Positions 7,846 to 16,983 of a stretch of DNA of 64,000 nucleotides are shown piece after piece. The notes under the pieces are model-generated. The model worked only from the letters and a program-made list of their open reading frames with translations. It made no database searches and was not told the DNA's origin. Numbering within the stretch: the first letter of the stretch is position 1; each line of letters opens with the position of its first letter. Made by a program: the position numbers and the translations under genes. The stretch lies in contig JAJDCO010000154.1 of assembly GCA_029260795.1 (NCBI GenBank), forward strand, positions 1-64,000, in the 5' to 3' direction. Origin of the DNA: Planctomycetota bacterium (GTDB lineage Bacteria; Planctomycetota; OFTM77).

Positions 7846-8075
7846 GAAGGACGCTTCATCTGGAGGCTCCTCGAACGCAGCGGCAAGCGCGGTACGTTTC
7901 CGTCATGGCATTGCCGAGGTTGGCGAAAGAAGACTCGTCGATCGGCGCAGGTCCGGCCGCATCGAGTGAATCGAAAAAATATCTGATAGCCATTGAAATC
8001 CGACTCGCCAATCTGCGAGCTTGGATCGCGCTGCGGGAGTTTTGCCATCACGGACTAGGCAAGAAGGGGAACCCA

Positions 8076-10491
8076 ATGAGCCGATCAAGCCGCGTTCCAA
8101 TCCTCTCTCTCTCTCTCTCTCTCTCTGCTGATTAGTCTTCCGTACTCCGCGACTGGCTTCCCGTCGAGTGGCTCAGAAGAGGCTCTGACCCAAGACGAAG
8201 CGAAGCAAGCTCTCCAGAGACTACCGCTCGACTTCGTTCCTAACCTCGGTCAGTGGGATTCCGGCTACGACTTCGTAGCTTCGAGGCCAGGAGCGGCCCT
8301 CTTTCTTCTGGAGAAGGAGATGAGGCTGTCGTTCAAGGGGACAGGCGGCAACAGCAGTGCGGTCTTTTTCGCTTTCGTAGGCGCTTCTGACGAATCGACC
8401 CTCGAGCCGCTCGATCAGCTTCCGAGTGTGAAGAACTTCCTTTACGGCGGCGGGAGAGCCCGCACGGGCGTGAGGAGCTACTCCAGGGTAGCCTACCGGG
8501 GCCTCTACGAGGGAGTCGATCTGGAGCTCTATGAAGGGGGTTCGCTGATCGAATACGACATCATCGTGCGTCCGGGCAGTGACATCGGCCGGTTCATCGT
8601 CGAGTGCCAGGGTGTCGATGGTCTCGAGCTGGCAAGCGACGGAAGTCTCGTCATGAAGACGGCTGTCGGTCCTGTCACCCAGTCGGCTCCCAAGACGTGG
8701 ATCGAAGATGCGGCAGGGGAACGAGTCGCAGTGTGTGCACGATTCCGCCTCCTGGGCGAGAGTCGATACGGCTTCGAGGTCGATGATTACGATCGATCGA
8801 AGACTCTCGTCGTCGATCCGGCCTTCCTCTTCGACTCGCTGCAGTGGAGCACCTACCTTGGAGGGCAGGCTGGTGGCGTAGAAGAGAACGGTGACGACAA
8901 GGCTTGGGATGTTGCGGTCGCTCAGTACGGCACTGCGTCCGGCCAGGTCACGGTCGTCGGTGGCACGGCCGCGATCGACTTCCCCACGACACCCGGGCTG
9001 ACGACAAACCTACCTGGACTGGACGCGTTCATAACGCGTCTGAACTCCAGCGGAAGCGCGCTGATCTTCTCAACATACTTCGGTGGAAGCTGCAACGAAC
9101 ACGCTCACGCTGTTGATCTGGCGTGGGATCCCGCGGATTCCTCCAAGAACCCGAACTGGGCCGCTGTGACTGGTACGATCATCAATGGCCCAGGATGCAC
9201 GCCTCCTCCCTTTCCAGTCGCGACGGCCTTTGACGTCTGCCCGATCAAGCTGACGCCGGCGAGCACCGATGCCTTCGTGCTCCTTCTCGATCAGACCGGA
9301 ATTGCGCGATACTTCTCCTTCCTCGGCGGTGAAGGGAACGAAGAAGGCTGGGACATTGCCGTGCTGCCAACCACCGGCGTGGGTGTGCCGATCGAGGTCT
9401 ACGTGTGCGGACTGACGACGCCGTCGCCAGGAGGACCGGGCTTCTGTGTCCCACCCGCTCCGCCATCTTGGGTCAACTTTCCGGCTACGGGCAGTGCCGG
9501 AGGTCCTCCAGGTGTCGCGACAGGTTTGCAGGTCAGCTACCAAGGCGGAATGACCGATGCCTTCGTGTCGAAGATGTCCCTCGGTGGGGCGGGTGCCGGC
9601 GACATGTTGTACTCAACCTATCTCGGGAGTCCAGGTGAGGAACAGGCGCGCGCCATCGTCGTCAATCCTCACGATGGTCACTGCTACGTGACCGGTTTCA
9701 CGAACAACTCGGCGTTTCCGACAGCCCTGAGTGCTTTTCAGCCTGGACTGGCTGGGCAGCACGACGCATTCGTTTCACGCATCAACCCGTTCGTCTCTGG
9801 GCCGCCGAGTCTTGTGGCATCAACCTTCTTGGGCGGCGGTCAGGACGGCGTGGAGGAGTCGGGCTACGGCATCGTGGTTCAAGGGCCAGCGACCGGTGAG
9901 CTGGTCACAGTGGTCGGGACGACCTACTCAACCCTCTTTCCCACTCCGAATGGTTGGGATACGACTCACAACGGCAGCGCGGATGTCTTCGTGACTCGGC
10001 TCGAAGCCGGACTTGGCAGTCTCGTCTGGTCGACCTACCTGGGCGGTGACGAAGAGGATCACGGCCGAGGCATCTGTATCGTACCGTACCCTTTCGGCAA
10101 CAACTATCGCGTCACGGTCGTGGGCTATACGGCTTCCAATAATTCTGGATCTAATCTGCCCGGAGACTTTCCGATCCTCCCGCTCACCGGGCCGAACGCG
10201 GCGTACCAAACCTCGAACAACGGGTCATGGGACGTTTTCGTTAGCCAGTTCGGGACCAACGGCGCCTTGGCTCGCTCTACGTTCGTCGGCGGCGAGTTCA
10301 GCGATGTGGCCTGCGGCGTCTCACCCGATGGGCAACGGGATGTCGTCGTGTGTGGCTGGACCTCGAGCCAGCCGGTACACAATCCGCCCTTCCCCGTAAC
10401 CGTGGGTGCCGTTCAAACACAGTTTGGAGGAGGGACCTACGACGCGTTCGTATTCAAGATCCGGGCCAGCATGACACCGATGGGGCAGTAG
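8076..10491 (+). CDS. SBBP-repeat surface protein, out of frame at a CT repeat (candidate phase-variable)
   Basis: ATG 8076, with AAGGGGA 6 nt upstream, starts a signal peptide (MSRSSRVPILSLSLS...). In the present sequence it stops at TAG 8133, just after a run of 12 CT dinucleotides. The frame carrying the rest of the protein is open from 8080 to TAG 10489-10491 but has no usual start codon before ATG 8320. One extra CT unit, or two fewer, joins the two frames and gives a complete signal peptide (..LSLSLLISLPYSA) followed by a typical VPNLGQWDSGYDF domain. The mature part has a beta domain (to about 8810), then seven SBBP beta-propeller repeats marked by STYLGG/STFLGG-type motifs. It is predicted to be exported; its ligand is unknown. 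A paralogue follows 1 bp downstream. An assembly indel is the main alternative. Confidence 0.8.
8103..8126 (+). repeat. (CT)12 microsatellite inside a signal-peptide coding region
   Basis: 24 bases of uninterrupted CT, encoding alternating Leu-Ser in the hydrophobic core of the signal peptide. ATG 8076 and the downstream frame differ by one base (8320 - 8076 = 244). Adding one CT unit or removing two restores the frame. Dinucleotide runs of this length are known slipped-strand hotspots in bacterial contingency genes. A shorter (CT)6 run is at 7572-7583. Confidence 0.95.
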
Positions 10492-10492
10492 G

Positions 10493-12988
10493 ATGCGTCC
10501 CATGATCAATTGCGGCAGGATGTGGTGTGCGACGATGACATACTCCGGTTCCCGACGCATTCTGGTTCCAGCGTGCGTTCTGTTGCTTCTTGCGTCGAAT
10601 GCGACTCCTCGTTCCGAGTCGCAGGTCCACTTCGTCGAAAACTGTGGACAGTGGGGAGACCACATTCGGTTTGCTCAGCTCGGTCCGAGTGCGCCTTTGA
10701 GTATCGGGCCCGAAGGTCTCTCGTTGATCTGGGGGAGGCGTCTCTCCGAAGACGAGCTCGAGGCGGTTCATGTCCGCTTCGCGTTCGAGGGAGGTCGGCG
10801 AGACTTCCGAATCACGCCTCTGGCAGAGCGGTCCAGCCGATTCAGTTTTTTTCTGGGCCAGGATCCGGATGATTGGCAACGCAGACTTCCCGGGCATGAA
10901 CGCCTGCGACTGACCGGGATTTGGCCCGGTGTCGAGATCGAGCTTCTCGAGCGAGACGGTTCGCTTGCCTACGATGTTCACGTCGGCCCAGGGGGAGATC
11001 TCGGCGACGTCGTCTTCCGGTGCGATGGGGCGGAGCGGCTCTGGGTCGATCGCGAGGGCTCACTCGTCATCGATACGGCGCTCGGGCCGATTCGACAGAG
11101 CGCCCCGCGGTCTTGGCTCGTCGGGCCGGATGGCGAGACGGCTGCGGTCGCGAGCGAGTTTCGATTGCTCGGCAATCAGCGGTTCGGGTTTCGAGCCGCT
11201 CTGGATGAGCTGCCGCCTGGCTGGAAGCTCATCGTGGATCCGGGCCTGGAGTGGTCGACCCTCATCGGCACGTTCGGGATGGATTGGGTGCGGGACGTCG
11301 GTATCGATGGAGCCGGTGCGGCCTACGTCTCGGGTTGGGCCGGCGATCGTCGGTATCCGACGACTCCAGGCGCCTTCTCGACGACCTTTCGGAGCGGCGA
11401 GTGCTTCGTCACGAAGTTCGACGAGGCCGGCTCGAGCCTCATCTACTCGACGTTTCTCGGGGGTTCGAGCCGAGACGAGAGCTGGGCGATCGAGGTCCTC
11501 GACGACGGAACCGTGTTGATCGGTGGCTCGACACTCTCGACTGATTTCCCGGTCACCTCGACGGCATTCCAGAAGTCGTTGAGTGGCAGCGGAGTGTCCG
11601 ACGCCTTCGTGTCCGTGCTCAATCCCGCCGGTACTCAGCTTTTGTACTCGACCTACCTAGGAGGTGCTTTTGGGCAAGACTCGGTGCAGGCGATCTGCTT
11701 CCACGATCCCGTCATCGCTATCGGGGGATACACGCAAGCTCCCGATTTCCCTGTTACGTCCAATGGATGGGACCGGACCTACAACGACGTGGGATTCTAC
11801 GTCGGCGACGGGTTCTTTGGAGCCATCGACACTCGATCGGGATCCCTCGTGTATTCGAGCTTCATCGGGGGCGCCAGCACGGACGGAGTCTTTGACGTGG
11901 GGATCGCGAACGGCAATGAGATCGTCTTGGCCGGTGTGACGCAGTCTCCTGACTTTCCGACGACACGCGGCGCCTTCGACGAGAGCTATCATGGTAACCT
12001 GGATGCGTTCGTCGCGCGCTTCGATCTCGCGTCCGGAAGGGTCATCTATTCGACTCTGCTCGGTGGGACAGGCAACGGGAGTCAGGCAAATGCCCTCGCG
12101 GTGATCGATACCGGCGAGGTGATCGTCGGCGGCTGGACGGCCGCTCCGGACTTCCCCGTTACAGCGGGCTCCTATGATACTCAGCACGGGGGAGGAAGCT
12201 GGCTGTTGACCGACGCATTCCTCATCAAGCTGGATGCGAGCGGTTCGCAGATCGTCTGGGGCACCTTCCTGGGAGGGAGTGGCGATGACCGCATCCAAGA
12301 CGTAGAGCTCGATCCTCGCGGCGACATCGTGCTCACGGGCTACACTTGGTCCAGCGACTTCCCGCAGATCGGTCGCATCAGCGACTACATCGGCCTCGAT
12401 GCTTTCGTCTCCCGCGTCGATTCGACCGGGTCCTCGTTGATGTTCTCTACTCTGTTGGCTTCGAGCGGGGCGGACGAGGGACTTGCCTTGCGTGTCGACC
12501 GTGACGGAATCGTGACGGCAGCGGGCGCGACGACCGGTAAGGACTTCCCAACGACCGAAGGTGCCTACGACCGCAAGTACGACCTGATGCGCGATGTCTT
12601 CGTGACGCGTCTTCGAACGGGGCCGGTCCTGAGCCTGAGTGGCGTTCCGTCGTCAGGAGCGGTCGTGCACTTTGAGCTCGAGGGCGGTTCTCCGAGCCAG
12701 ACCGGTCATCTCGTTCAGATTGCGCTGAGCGGTAGTGGTACGAGCGGCATACCTCTTCCCGGTGGCGAGTCCCTTCCGCTGACCTTCGATACCCTCACGA
12801 GCTGGTCCCTCGCTCTCCCGAGCTTCTTCCAGGGCACCATGGACGCCGCAGGGGACGCGCTGCTGGCGACTTTCGCGACGCCCGTCCTGCCGACGGGCAC
12901 CAAGGTCTTTGCAGCAGCACTGGTTTGGGACGGGACAAGCGGAGCCATCTCGTCCGTCCCCTGGCCACTCGAGTTCGTCGTCCAATAG
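10493..12988 (+). CDS. SBBP-repeat surface protein, intact paralogue
   Basis: 831 residues. It starts one base after the stop of the upstream paralogue. A signal peptide (ILVPACVLLLLASNATP) is preceded by basic residues; ATG 10535 (MTYSGSRR) is an alternative start giving a shorter n-region. It has the same architecture as its neighbour: an N-terminal domain beginning VHFVENCGQWGDHIRF with DVHVGPGGDLGDV and IDTALGPIRQSAP, then repeated SBBP propeller blades (YSTFLGGSSRDES, YSTYLGGAFGQD, YSSFIGGASTDG, YSTLLGGTGNGS, WGTFLGGSGDDR) alternating with DFPVT/DFPTT motifs. A C-terminal beta domain (about 705-831, from LSLSGVPSSG) may be an exported-protein sorting or adhesion module. There is no CT run in its signal peptide. 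Function is unknown; a surface or secreted role is inferred. Confidence 0.85.
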   Translation: MRPMINCGRMWCATMTYSGSRRILVPACVLLLLASNATPRSESQVHFVENCGQWGDHIRFAQLGPSAPLSIGPEGLSLIWGRRLSEDELEAVHVRFAFEGGRRDFRITPLAERSSRFSFFLGQDPDDWQRRLPGHERLRLTGIWPGVEIELLERDGSLAYDVHVGPGGDLGDVVFRCDGAERLWVDREGSLVIDTALGPIRQSAPRSWLVGPDGETAAVASEFRLLGNQRFGFRAALDELPPGWKLIVDPGLEWSTLIGTFGMDWVRDVGIDGAGAAYVSGWAGDRRYPTTPGAFSTTFRSGECFVTKFDEAGSSLIYSTFLGGSSRDESWAIEVLDDGTVLIGGSTLSTDFPVTSTAFQKSLSGSGVSDAFVSVLNPAGTQLLYSTYLGGAFGQDSVQAICFHDPVIAIGGYTQAPDFPVTSNGWDRTYNDVGFYVGDGFFGAIDTRSGSLVYSSFIGGASTDGVFDVGIANGNEIVLAGVTQSPDFPTTRGAFDESYHGNLDAFVARFDLASGRVIYSTLLGGTGNGSQANALAVIDTGEVIVGGWTAAPDFPVTAGSYDTQHGGGSWLLTDAFLIKLDASGSQIVWGTFLGGSGDDRIQDVELDPRGDIVLTGYTWSSDFPQIGRISDYIGLDAFVSRVDSTGSSLMFSTLLASSGADEGLALRVDRDGIVTAAGATTGKDFPTTEGAYDRKYDLMRDVFVTRLRTGPVLSLSGVPSSGAVVHFELEGGSPSQTGHLVQIALSGSGTSGIPLPGGESLPLTFDTLTSWSLALPSFFQGTMDAAGDALLATFATPVLPTGTKVFAAALVWDGTSGAISSVPWPLEFVVQ

Positions 12989-13104
12989 AGACCCGACGTA
13001 GGGCGACCCCGAGGCTCGCTCGTTCTCCAAGCTCCTCGTGAGGCCTTGTCGAATTCTCCCGGCGACAGTTCGGATCCCTTCCTCGCCAGCTCGGAAAACC
13101 GACC

Positions 13105-13110
13105 TATACT
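13105..13110 (+). promoter_or_regulatory. Possible -10 box before sulfatase 1
   Basis: TATACT lies 44 bp upstream of ATG 13154. No convincing -35 hexamer is seen at 17 bp. A similar TATACT precedes the second sulfatase gene at 15237. Confidence 0.25.
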
Positions 13111-13153
13111 ATGCGGCGGGCTTCGGGGACGCTTTCGCTGGAAGGGATGGCGC

Positions 13154-14737
13154 ATGTCGACGTGTCTCGGTCGCTGGTGGATCTTCGCCGGTGTCCTTTG
13201 GATCATGACAGCTTGTCGGGGTGACTCGAGCCGCATTTCGCCTCCGACGGCTCCGACAGGTCCTAACGTGCTGCTGGTCATCGTCGATGATCTGCGACCC
13301 GACGTTGTGGGCGCGCACGGAGGTTCCGGGATGACGCCGCATCTCGACCGCTTGGCCTCGCAAGGGATGATCTTCGAGCGCGCCTATTGTCAGCAGGCCC
13401 TCTGTCGTCCTTCGCGGGCGAGCCTGTTGTCGGGGCTGCGACCTGACTCGACCGGTGTCCACGATCTCGACACGGTGCTCCGTGAAGCGCGTCCAGATGC
13501 CGTCACACTACCGCAACACTTTCGGCAGCATGGCTATCGCACGGCGGGCATCGGCAAGATCTTTCATGCCGATGCGTTCGAGCCCGAGCCCGCCTCCTGG
13601 AGCGAGCCGTTCATCGGTGAGCAGGATCTGCCCTGGGTGTTGCCCGGGAACCGGGAGCTCGTCGATGGCCAATTCGGTCCTCACGGGCGACCCGTGTTCG
13701 GCCCGCCCACGGAGCAGAGCGACTCGGTGGCCGACGAGCATCCCGACGGCCGCATCGCTTCGGCGGCCGAGGCGGCCCTGGATCGGTTCGCAGGCGACGG
13801 TTGGCCCTTCTTTCTCGCGGTCGGCTTCGTGAAGCCGCACCTCCCGTTCGCCGCGCCCTCGGAGTACTGGGATCGTACCGATCCTCGGGAGATCGGCGAT
13901 CCGGATCCACTCGAAGCCCCGGAGGGAGCGCCGGAGTACGCCCTCACGAACTATCCCGAGCTGCGCGTGTATCAGGGTATGCCGGGGTCGAACCTGGCAA
14001 GGCCGTCGACGTCGAAAGTCCCGCTCACTCGGAGCCAGACGCGCCAGCTTCGGCGAGGCTATCTCGCGTCGGTCAGCTTCGTCGACGAGCAGATCGGTCG
14101 GGTGCTGCGGCGCCTCGAGGAGCTCGGGCTCGATGAAGACACCGTGGTCGTGATCGTCAGCGATCACGGCTACAAGCTCGGCGAGTACGGGGAATGGACC
14201 AAGCAGACGAACTTCGAGCTCGATGTGCGCTCCCTGTTGATGGTGCGTCCGGCGAAGGCTCGCTTTCGTGCTCGCCCAAACGTCCTTACCGACTCGGCCG
14301 TCGAAGAGCCACCGGTTCGCCTGGGTCTCTCCTCGGATGCTCTGGTCGAGCTGGTCGATGTCTTCCCGACAGTGTGCGAGCTGGCGGGGGTGCCGCTCTT
14401 GGAAGGCCTGGAAGGGACGAGTGTCGTCCCGCTGCTGCGCAAGCCGCGGCGAGCCTGGAAGTCGGCGGCCTTCAGCCAGTTTCCTCGCGGAGGTGTCGGC
14501 GTGGTCGGACGGACGATCCGGACAGAGAGCTACCGACTGACCGAGTGGAGCAATGGCGCGGATCGCGACGATGTCGAGGCGGTCGAGCTCTACGACCATC
14601 GCGACGACGATCGGGAATCGATCAACGTCGCCAATCGGCCCGAGCATGCCGCGACGGTCGAGGAGCTTCGGGCGCAGCTGCGGGCGGGTTGGCGAGCCGC
14701 GCTTCCCCCGGAGCACAGGTCTCGAGACGGGAACTGA
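13154..14737 (+). CDS. Sulfatase lipoprotein (iduronate-2-sulfatase-like), copy 1
   Basis: 527 residues. ATG 13154 is chosen because it directly starts a lipoprotein signal peptide ending in MTAC (Cys21), with a purine-rich ribosome site (GAAGGGATGG). The frame is open further upstream without homology. Type I sulfatase features: GPNVLLVIVDDLRPDVVG with metal-binding Asp pair, and the CRPSR active-site motif (Cys84, converted to formylglycine), then GLRPDSTGV. GIGKIFH, FVKPHLPF, IVSDHGYKLGE and FSQFPRGG follow the iduronate-2-sulfatase pattern. It probably removes sulfate esters from polysaccharides at the cell surface. No formylglycine-generating enzyme is in the window. A paralogue lies 540 bp downstream. 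Confidence 0.9.
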   Translation: MSTCLGRWWIFAGVLWIMTACRGDSSRISPPTAPTGPNVLLVIVDDLRPDVVGAHGGSGMTPHLDRLASQGMIFERAYCQQALCRPSRASLLSGLRPDSTGVHDLDTVLREARPDAVTLPQHFRQHGYRTAGIGKIFHADAFEPEPASWSEPFIGEQDLPWVLPGNRELVDGQFGPHGRPVFGPPTEQSDSVADEHPDGRIASAAEAALDRFAGDGWPFFLAVGFVKPHLPFAAPSEYWDRTDPREIGDPDPLEAPEGAPEYALTNYPELRVYQGMPGSNLARPSTSKVPLTRSQTRQLRRGYLASVSFVDEQIGRVLRRLEELGLDEDTVVVIVSDHGYKLGEYGEWTKQTNFELDVRSLLMVRPAKARFRARPNVLTDSAVEEPPVRLGLSSDALVELVDVFPTVCELAGVPLLEGLEGTSVVPLLRKPRRAWKSAAFSQFPRGGVGVVGRTIRTESYRLTEWSNGADRDDVEAVELYDHRDDDRESINVANRPEHAATVEELRAQLRAGWRAALPPEHRSRDGN

Positions 14738-14861
14738 CGGAGGGCGACCGCTGCGGATCGCAGATGGCGTGGCGAACGGCGCTTCCTCTTCGAGTGTCTC
14801 GCCTTTGGAGCGAGGCGAACGGGCATGGGTGATTACTCGCCGGCAGGACGGCTGAGCGAGC

Positions 14862-15047
14862 TTGCGTGCTCAGCTCGATGATCCCAAGCAGCTCTTCAAC
14901 GCGGGGCTGAGCGGTAACAAGTGGCGGGCGATCGACCTTCGCGAGGAAGACAAGATCGACAAGCCCGGGCTCCGGGCGTTGCTGCGCGGGGCGATCGCCT
15001 ACAACAGCAAGCACTCGGTGCCGAAGAGCAAGGGTTCGAGAGCATGA
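14862..15047 (+). pseudogene. Remnant of a DUF1801 (YdhG-like) protein
   Basis: A 61-codon open frame starting at TTG 14862, with a stop just upstream (14853). It reads DDPKQLFNAGLSGNKWRAID then a DKID..LRALLRGAIAYN stretch, which matches the C-terminal part of DUF1801 proteins (normally about 120-150 residues). The N-terminal half is missing. It sits in the 540-bp gap between the two sulfatase genes. The rest of that gap (14738-14861 and 15048-15276) contains no recognisable gene. Confidence 0.5.
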
Positions 15048-15236
15048 ATGACGAGCTCGCTGCGTACGCGGTCCCGGTCGCGACCACCGAGGCACTCACC
15101 GAGCCTCCAGGCAGGGGCTTCGACGGCCTAGCTCAGAAGCTGACCGGATCGGGGCGGGGCCTCTGGCCGAAAGCGCCGTCGGTCGTCGAGCTGCTGTTCG
15201 CAGAGCCTTTCGAGCTGAGTCGCCGGTATACTCGGA

Positions 15237-15242
15237 CGCGAG
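15237..15242 (+). promoter_or_regulatory. Possible -10 box before sulfatase 2
   Basis: TATACT 34 bp before ATG 15277, in a position similar to the TATACT before the first sulfatase. No clear -35 is visible. Confidence 0.25.
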
Positions 15243-15276
15243 GCGGAGAGGGCATCGAGCAGGCGAAGGGGCGAGC

Positions 15277-16848
15277 ATGTCGGTTCGGATCGGGCGCGGG
15301 ATCGCCGTCTCTGGCGGGCTTCTCTTGTTGATGGCCTGCGGAAGCGGATCGGACTCCACTGCATTGCCGGTGCCGACGGGCCCGAATGTGTTGCTCGTCA
15401 TCATCGATGACCTTCGGCCCGACGTGGTCGGCGCGTATGGTGGCCTGGCCCGGACGCCGAACCTCGATCGCTTCGCGGCGCGCGGGATGATCTTCGAGCG
15501 CGCCTACTGCCAGCAGGCCGTTTGTCGACCCTCGCGCGTGAGCTTCCTGACGGGCCTTCGACCGGAATCGACCGGAGTGAGTGATCTCCAGACCTTCTTC
15601 CGAGACGTGCTACCCGACGTCACGACTCTTCCGCAGCTGTTCAGCCAGCAGGGCTATCGGACCTCCGGGATCGGAAAGATCTTCCACAACGACGGGATCG
15701 ATCCCGATCCCGAGTCGTGGAGCGAGCCCCTCTTCCCGGACCTGGGATCCTCGTGGGTGCTGCCGGAGAATCGCGCCCTCGAGCAGCGGGGGCCGATCTT
15801 CGGTCGCTTGGCATTGGGCCCGCCTTTCGAGCGGAGTGACTCGAACGCCGAAGACCATCCCGACGGACGAATCGCGGCCGAGGCCGAAGCCGCTCTCGCC
15901 CGTTTTGCCAAAGGGAATCGTCCCTTCTTCTTGGCTGTCGGCTTCATCAAGCCACACCTGCCGTTCTCGGCGCCGTCCGAGTACTGGGATCTCTATGATC
16001 CCGATGCCCTCGGCCCGTTCGAGCCCGCGAGCCCGCCCACGACGGCGCCCGAGTATGCGTTGCTCAACTCTCCCGAGCTCCGCTCTTACCACGGCATGCC
16101 CGGCTCGGAGCTTCCCAACCCCTGGGAGTCGCACGTTCCTATCAACGAGCCCCAGGTTCGCAACCTCCGCCACGGCTACTTCGCTTCGGTCAGCTTCGTG
16201 GACGAGCAAGTCGGGCGAGTGCTGAGGCGACTCCAGGACCTCCAGCTCGACGACGACACGATCGTTGTGATCCTCAGCGACCATGGCTTCAAGCTGGGTG
16301 AGCATGATTCTTGGACCAAGCACAGCAACTTTGAGATCGACGTCCGTTCCCTCCTCATGATTCGGGCACCGGAGCAGCGGGACTCAGAGCAGACCGGGCC
16401 GCTGGTCGGATCGGTCTCCGATGAGGAGCCCTGGAGGCCTGGCGCGTCGACGCGAGCGCTGGTCGAGCTGGTGGACGTGTTTCCGACCCTCTGCGAGCTC
16501 GGTGGACTCCCCTTGCCGAAGGGATTGGAGGGCACGAGCCTTGTTCCGCTGCTCGAGAGTCCGCTCGCCCGTTGGAAATCGGGTGTCTTCAGCGAGTTCC
16601 CTCGACACGATCGGATGGGGCGCTCGATTCGGACGGAGGACTACCGGCTGACCGAGTGGCAGCACACGACGAACGCGAAGCGCCCGGCCGGGCTCGAGCT
16701 CTACGATCACCGGCTCGACGATCTGGAATCGATCAACGTCGCCGACTGGCCCGAATACACCAGCATCGTGAAGGATCTTCGGCAGCGGCTCCGGGCGGGT
16801 TGGCGAGCGGCGCGACCCATGGGCTCGAACGATTCCGATAGCGAGTGA
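15277..16848 (+). CDS. Sulfatase lipoprotein (iduronate-2-sulfatase-like), copy 2
   Basis: 523 residues, clearly paralogous to the upstream sulfatase over its whole length. The lipoprotein signal ends in LLMAC (Cys21). Active-site motif CRPSR with Cys83 as the formylglycine precursor, preceded by GPNVLLVIIDDLRPDVVG and followed by GLRPESTGV. FIKPHLPFSAPSEYWD, ILSDHGFKLGEHDSWTKHSN and VFSEFPRHD are shared with copy 1. Differences are concentrated in the middle loops (LFPDLGSSWVLPENRALEQ against LPWVLPGNRELVDG), which may reflect different sulfated substrates. Tandem duplication is the simplest origin. The activity is inferred. Confidence 0.9.
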   Translation: MSVRIGRGIAVSGGLLLLMACGSGSDSTALPVPTGPNVLLVIIDDLRPDVVGAYGGLARTPNLDRFAARGMIFERAYCQQAVCRPSRVSFLTGLRPESTGVSDLQTFFRDVLPDVTTLPQLFSQQGYRTSGIGKIFHNDGIDPDPESWSEPLFPDLGSSWVLPENRALEQRGPIFGRLALGPPFERSDSNAEDHPDGRIAAEAEAALARFAKGNRPFFLAVGFIKPHLPFSAPSEYWDLYDPDALGPFEPASPPTTAPEYALLNSPELRSYHGMPGSELPNPWESHVPINEPQVRNLRHGYFASVSFVDEQVGRVLRRLQDLQLDDDTIVVILSDHGFKLGEHDSWTKHSNFEIDVRSLLMIRAPEQRDSEQTGPLVGSVSDEEPWRPGASTRALVELVDVFPTLCELGGLPLPKGLEGTSLVPLLESPLARWKSGVFSEFPRHDRMGRSIRTEDYRLTEWQHTTNAKRPAGLELYDHRLDDLESINVADWPEYTSIVKDLRQRLRAGWRAARPMGSNDSDSE

Positions 16849-16983
16849 TTCCACGATTCGATCGTAGACACCGGGCCTTGATCGAGTATCTTGCGCCGTT
16901 TCATCGAGTCGTGCGGGCTCGGAGGGTACGGGAGCCGCGCCATCCGGACGGAACGGCGGCGGGGCGTGAGATAGGGCTCTGAC

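Noticed and set aside
7528..7986. Plus-strand open frame after prmC
   Set aside because: No motifs; its composition is that of a mirror of the minus-strand membrane ORF.
8320..10491. ATG 8320 as the true start of the first SBBP protein
   Set aside because: It would remove the signal peptide and the VPNLGQWDS segment conserved in this family, and the purine run directly touches the ATG.
14921..15331. Open frame overlapping the DUF1801 remnant and the second sulfatase start
   Set aside because: No homology seen, and it overlaps the sulfatase signal peptide in another frame.
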